Source of the DNA: Candidatus Roizmanbacteria bacterium
GTDB taxonomy: Bacteria; Patescibacteriota; Microgenomatia; UBA1406; GWC2-37-13
DNA length: 7,426 nt
Direction: 5' to 3'
NCBI GenBank assembly: GCA_016206365.1
Contig: JACQRR010000050.1
Location: 1-7,426 of the forward strand
Shown here: piece by piece, positions 5,320 to 7,426 of the stretch
How the letters are laid out: the number at the start of each line of letters is the position of its first letter
How positions within the stretch are numbered: the stretch's first letter is position 1
The notes under the pieces: generated by a model
What the model saw: the letters and a program-made list of their open reading frames with translations, nothing else
Database searches by the model: none
What the model was told of the DNA's origin: nothing
Made by a program: the position numbers and the translations under genes

Positions 5320-7426
5320 TTAATTTTTATATTTACGAACGAGTCTTGAGTTAATTTTTAATTGCTCCAAGACCTGCTTTATAGTTCTTTCTAATCCTTT
5401 AATTTTATTTGTTTCCAAAAAATTTTCCACTTTCATTTCCTTTCTAATTCCACAAATTGGAATAATTGACTGCAAAATCCTTCGCAAAAGCATATTTGCC
5501 ATTCCACCCGAGCGCTTAACCAACAGAGACCAATTCCTCAAAAGCCAGTCTAGCACAATTTCTTTTGCCTTCGGATTTCTCGCTGTTGAACTTACTATAT
5601 AGGGAAGAAATGCAAACGGTACGTCTTGTTGGAATGAATATTCCAACGTTTCTTTAATCAATTTTTTATTCTTACTGTTACCTAGAGCCATTAAAAATTT
5701 TGCTTTTTCTTCCTGAACTAACGAGGTCTTATAAAGGTTTTTAATGATTCGGTGATTTGATTCGTTGAACCAAACAGACGATGAGTATACTATGGCTCTT
5801 AAATCCGGATGGAGCGATTTTTCATTCTCCAGATAACGTAGAAATTTTTTATTTACAAAACTGGCAACTTCTTTATCTTCAAATAAAGTCAAAGATGATA
5901 AGGCAGCGGCCCGCAAATAACTATCCAGAATATTTTCGTTATTTTCTGGTTCATAACCAACCAATTCTAAAGCTCTCTTTGAATATTTTATAGCCAATTT
6001 TTTCGAAGTTTCATCTCGCATGAGCAAAAATATACCTGTCAATTTTGAGATGATATAATGCAATAGGATACTTGACTCTTCTTTTATAAAAAATGAGTCG
6101 ATAAAATGATATAGATTCTGAAGATCTATTTTGCCAGCTAAAATAAGTGCAAAAAGATCATGAATCAAGCCAAGCTTTTCAGAATTTTTCAGACCAGCTA
6201 AATTTTTTCCTAAATTTTCAAGCAAATCTTCTGAGTATTCAGTAATAAAAAAACTTAAATAATTTTTATTTATATTTAAATAATTCATTTCTTTTACCAT
6301 TTTAATTTCTTTAACTTTATTTTCCAAAAGGAATATACCATCTTGATGCCGGGCGTCATCTAGATGGTATGGGATAAACCATAACTGTTTCATACCAGAA
6401 GGCTCCTCATCGAATAAAAATCTGTTTTGTCTAAGACTGATAATATTATTTTTCAATTCTATTTTAATCATCGGAAATCCGACTTGAGTAACGTATTTTT
6501 GCATCATGTCAAGAATCGGTTTAGCCGAAATATTCTCGAGAGTTCGCCATAAATCTTTAGCTTCAGCATTGTTATATTGATATGCTTTAATATATTTCCT
6601 CAAACCGTCTCTAAAGTCTGTTCCCCTCAAGTAAAGATCCAACATCCGCAGAATGCTTCCCCCTTTTTCATAAGCAATCTCGTCGAAAAGCTCCTCCAAT
6701 TCTGATGTATTTTTTACTGTCACTTTGATTGGATGTGACGACTTCAAACTATCTAGGGTCATACCCTCAAATACTGTATCTGTTATATACTGATCCCAAA
6801 CCTTCCATTCTGGCCAATGATAATCCGTAACTTTATATGCCATATAGGTCGCGAAACTTTCGTTGAGCCAGAGATCATCCCACCACTTCATCGTGACTAA
6901 ATTCCCAAACCACTGATGGGCAATTTCATGAGCCACAACCTCTGCAATTCTTTGCATTGTGGCTTTTGAACTTTTATCGGGATAAAACAAAAGTGCATTT
7001 TCTCTAAATGTAATTGCTCCCCAATTTTCCATCGCACCAGTTGCAAATTCAGGTACAGCAATCAAATCCAATTTTTTCAGTGGATAAAGATAGTCAAAAT
7101 ATTCTTCAAAATATTCCAAGGAATTCTTTGCGCATTCTAAGGCAAACTTACCATATTGTTTTTTCCCCGGAGTAGTAACCACCCTAAGAAGTATGTCTTT
7201 GTATTTATCCTCTAAAAACTCAAACTCTCCGATGCCAAGATACAATAAATATGTTGACATTAAAGGAGTAGTCTCAAATATAACAAGCTTTTTATCTTTA
7301 AGCATTGTCATTCCGGCACTTCGACTTTGCTCAGTGTCTTGAGCCGATTCGGTCTGAGCCTCACGGTCGAAGACTTGTCGAAAGACTTGTCCGGAATCGT
7401 TGTTTGAAACTACGATTCTGGAGTCG
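5320..7426 (-). CDS. M1-family zinc aminopeptidase, similar to tricorn-interacting factor F2/F3, N-terminus off the window edge
   Basis: M1 enzymes remove N-terminal amino acids from peptides, usually in the cytoplasm. Numbering from the ATG at 7311, the sequence shows 'GAMENWG' (92-98, substrate N-terminus binding), 'HEIAH' (128-132) with the third zinc ligand E151 in 'LNESFA', and the transition-state Tyr Y214 in 'AYEKGGSILRML'. An ERAP1-like helical C-terminal domain follows from about 330 to 663. From memory, 'MSTYLLYLGIGEF', 'FDEIAYEKG' and the closing 'INSRLVRKYKN' recall archaeal F2/F3 factors. The ATG at 7311 gives 663 residues without the N-terminal beta domain, and is probably not the true start: it sits at the edge of a palindromic repeat, and the frame stays open for 38 more codons to the edge. 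There 'IVVSNN' resembles the family's 'LTAISN'. About 150 residues would lie outside. The alternative is a gene beheaded by the repeat. Confidence 0.88.
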   Translation of the reverse strand, partial: DSRIVVSNNDSGQVFRQVFDREAQTESAQDTEQSRSAGMTMLKDKKLVIFETTPLMSTYLLYLGIGEFEFLEDKYKDILLRVVTTPGKKQYGKFALECAKNSLEYFEEYFDYLYPLKKLDLIAVPEFATGAMENWGAITFRENALLFYPDKSSKATMQRIAEVVAHEIAHQWFGNLVTMKWWDDLWLNESFATYMAYKVTDYHWPEWKVWDQYITDTVFEGMTLDSLKSSHPIKVTVKNTSELEELFDEIAYEKGGSILRMLDLYLRGTDFRDGLRKYIKAYQYNNAEAKDLWRTLENISAKPILDMMQKYVTQVGFPMIKIELKNNIISLRQNRFLFDEEPSGMKQLWFIPYHLDDARHQDGIFLLENKVKEIKMVKEMNYLNINKNYLSFFITEYSEDLLENLGKNLAGLKNSEKLGLIHDLFALILAGKIDLQNLYHFIDSFFIKEESSILLHYIISKLTGIFLLMRDETSKKLAIKYSKRALELVGYEPENNENILDSYLRAAALSSLTLFEDKEVASFVNKKFLRYLENEKSLHPDLRAIVYSSSVWFNESNHRIIKNLYKTSLVQEEKAKFLMALGNSKNKKLIKETLEYSFQQDVPFAFLPYIVSSTARNPKAKEIVLDWLLRNWSLLVKRSGGMANMLLRRILQSIIPICGIRKEMKVENFLETNKIKGLERTIKQVLEQLKINSRLVRKYKN
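6335..6370. repeat. Hairpin repeat inside the aminopeptidase gene, copy 2 of the two-copy family
   Basis: ATACCATCT (6335-6343) and AGATGGTAT (6362-6370) form a perfect 9-bp outer stem over 18 bases. The interior can pair TGATGC with GCGTCA (one T-G wobble), leaving a TCT bulge on the right. This repeats the design of copy 1 at 5283-5314. On the - strand it encodes 'YHLDDARHQDGI', between beta strands of the domain after the catalytic region. Comparison with remembered family members shows almost no extra length here, so a clean insertion is not proven. Confidence 0.55.
7310..7426. repeat. Composite palindromic element at the N-terminal side of the aminopeptidase, running to the window edge
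   Basis: ATTCCGG (7310-7316) is inverted at CCGGAAT (7391-7397). CTTCGAC (7319-7325) is inverted at GTCGAAG (7366-7372). Inside are GCTCA/TGAGC (7329-7333, 7340-7344) and the palindrome CCGATTCGG (7344-7352). The near-tandem GTCGAAGACTT / GTCGAAAGACTT spans 7366-7388. A second inverted repeat is centred near 7406: CCGGAATCGT (7391-7400) opposes ACGATTCTGG (7412-7421), with GTTT/AAAC inside and GACT (7384-7387) / AGTC (7422-7425) outside. The right arm probably continues past the edge. No stop codon interrupts the aminopeptidase frame across the region. Confidence 0.7.

Noticed and set aside
5283..5330. Bidirectional terminator between the convergent genes
   Set aside because: A T-rich run follows only on the + strand and is interrupted; the - strand side has no U-tract, so only a weak miaB terminator role is possible.
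7303..7311. ATG at 7311 (or 7305) as the true aminopeptidase start
   Set aside because: It lies at the edge of a palindromic repeat, the frame continues open to the window edge, and the M1 N-terminal domain would be missing. It is kept as an alternative in the gene entry.
1..7426. tRNA, rRNA, transposase or phage genes
   Set aside because: No cloverleaf, rRNA segment, transposase or integrase motif was recognised by eye; the window is almost fully accounted for by the six genes.

Overview
The window is AT-rich, densely coding bacterial DNA with six genes: five on the + strand, then one convergent gene on the - strand. TGA ends glyA as an ordinary stop codon, so the standard bacterial code applies. 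Two traits suggest Candidate Phyla Radiation (Patescibacteria), perhaps the Microgenomates side: an unusual MraY/WecA-type membrane transferase, and a MiaB with a long insert before its 'RIPTLFPYLL' segment. The small gene spacing and apparent leaderless starts fit this. The taxonomic call is inference from remembered family resemblance, not a database result.

Layout. Positions 1-1158 hold the C-terminal three quarters or so of a folylpolyglutamate synthase (folC), cut by the left edge. Next comes a well-formed promoter and serine hydroxymethyltransferase (glyA, 1217-2551), whose stop codon lies in the loop of an intrinsic terminator. After another -10 box, a 107-residue three-helix membrane protein (2595-2918) is followed by a polytopic MraY/WecA-family phosphoglycosyl transferase (2930-3997). 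A five-unit, 8-bp tandem repeat fills the gap before miaB (4038-5309), a tRNA methylthiotransferase. MiaB stops 10 bp from the end of a convergent M1 zinc aminopeptidase (5320 to the right edge, - strand).

How the genes relate. FolC polyglutamylates tetrahydrofolate and GlyA charges it with a one-carbon unit, so the first two genes serve folate metabolism. The two membrane genes probably form a cell-envelope pair. MiaB modifies tRNA, and the aminopeptidase recycles peptides.

The most unusual content is a set of hairpin or palindromic elements in the right half. One lies within miaB in frame, and one forms the 3' end of miaB, where the usual TRAM domain is missing. A related hairpin lies inside the aminopeptidase gene. 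A large composite palindrome sits at the aminopeptidase N-terminal side, where the frame stays open and appears to add about 26 residues. This recalls the palindromic elements known inside Rickettsia genes, but the sequences and host differ. The 3.9 kb to the left shows nothing comparable.
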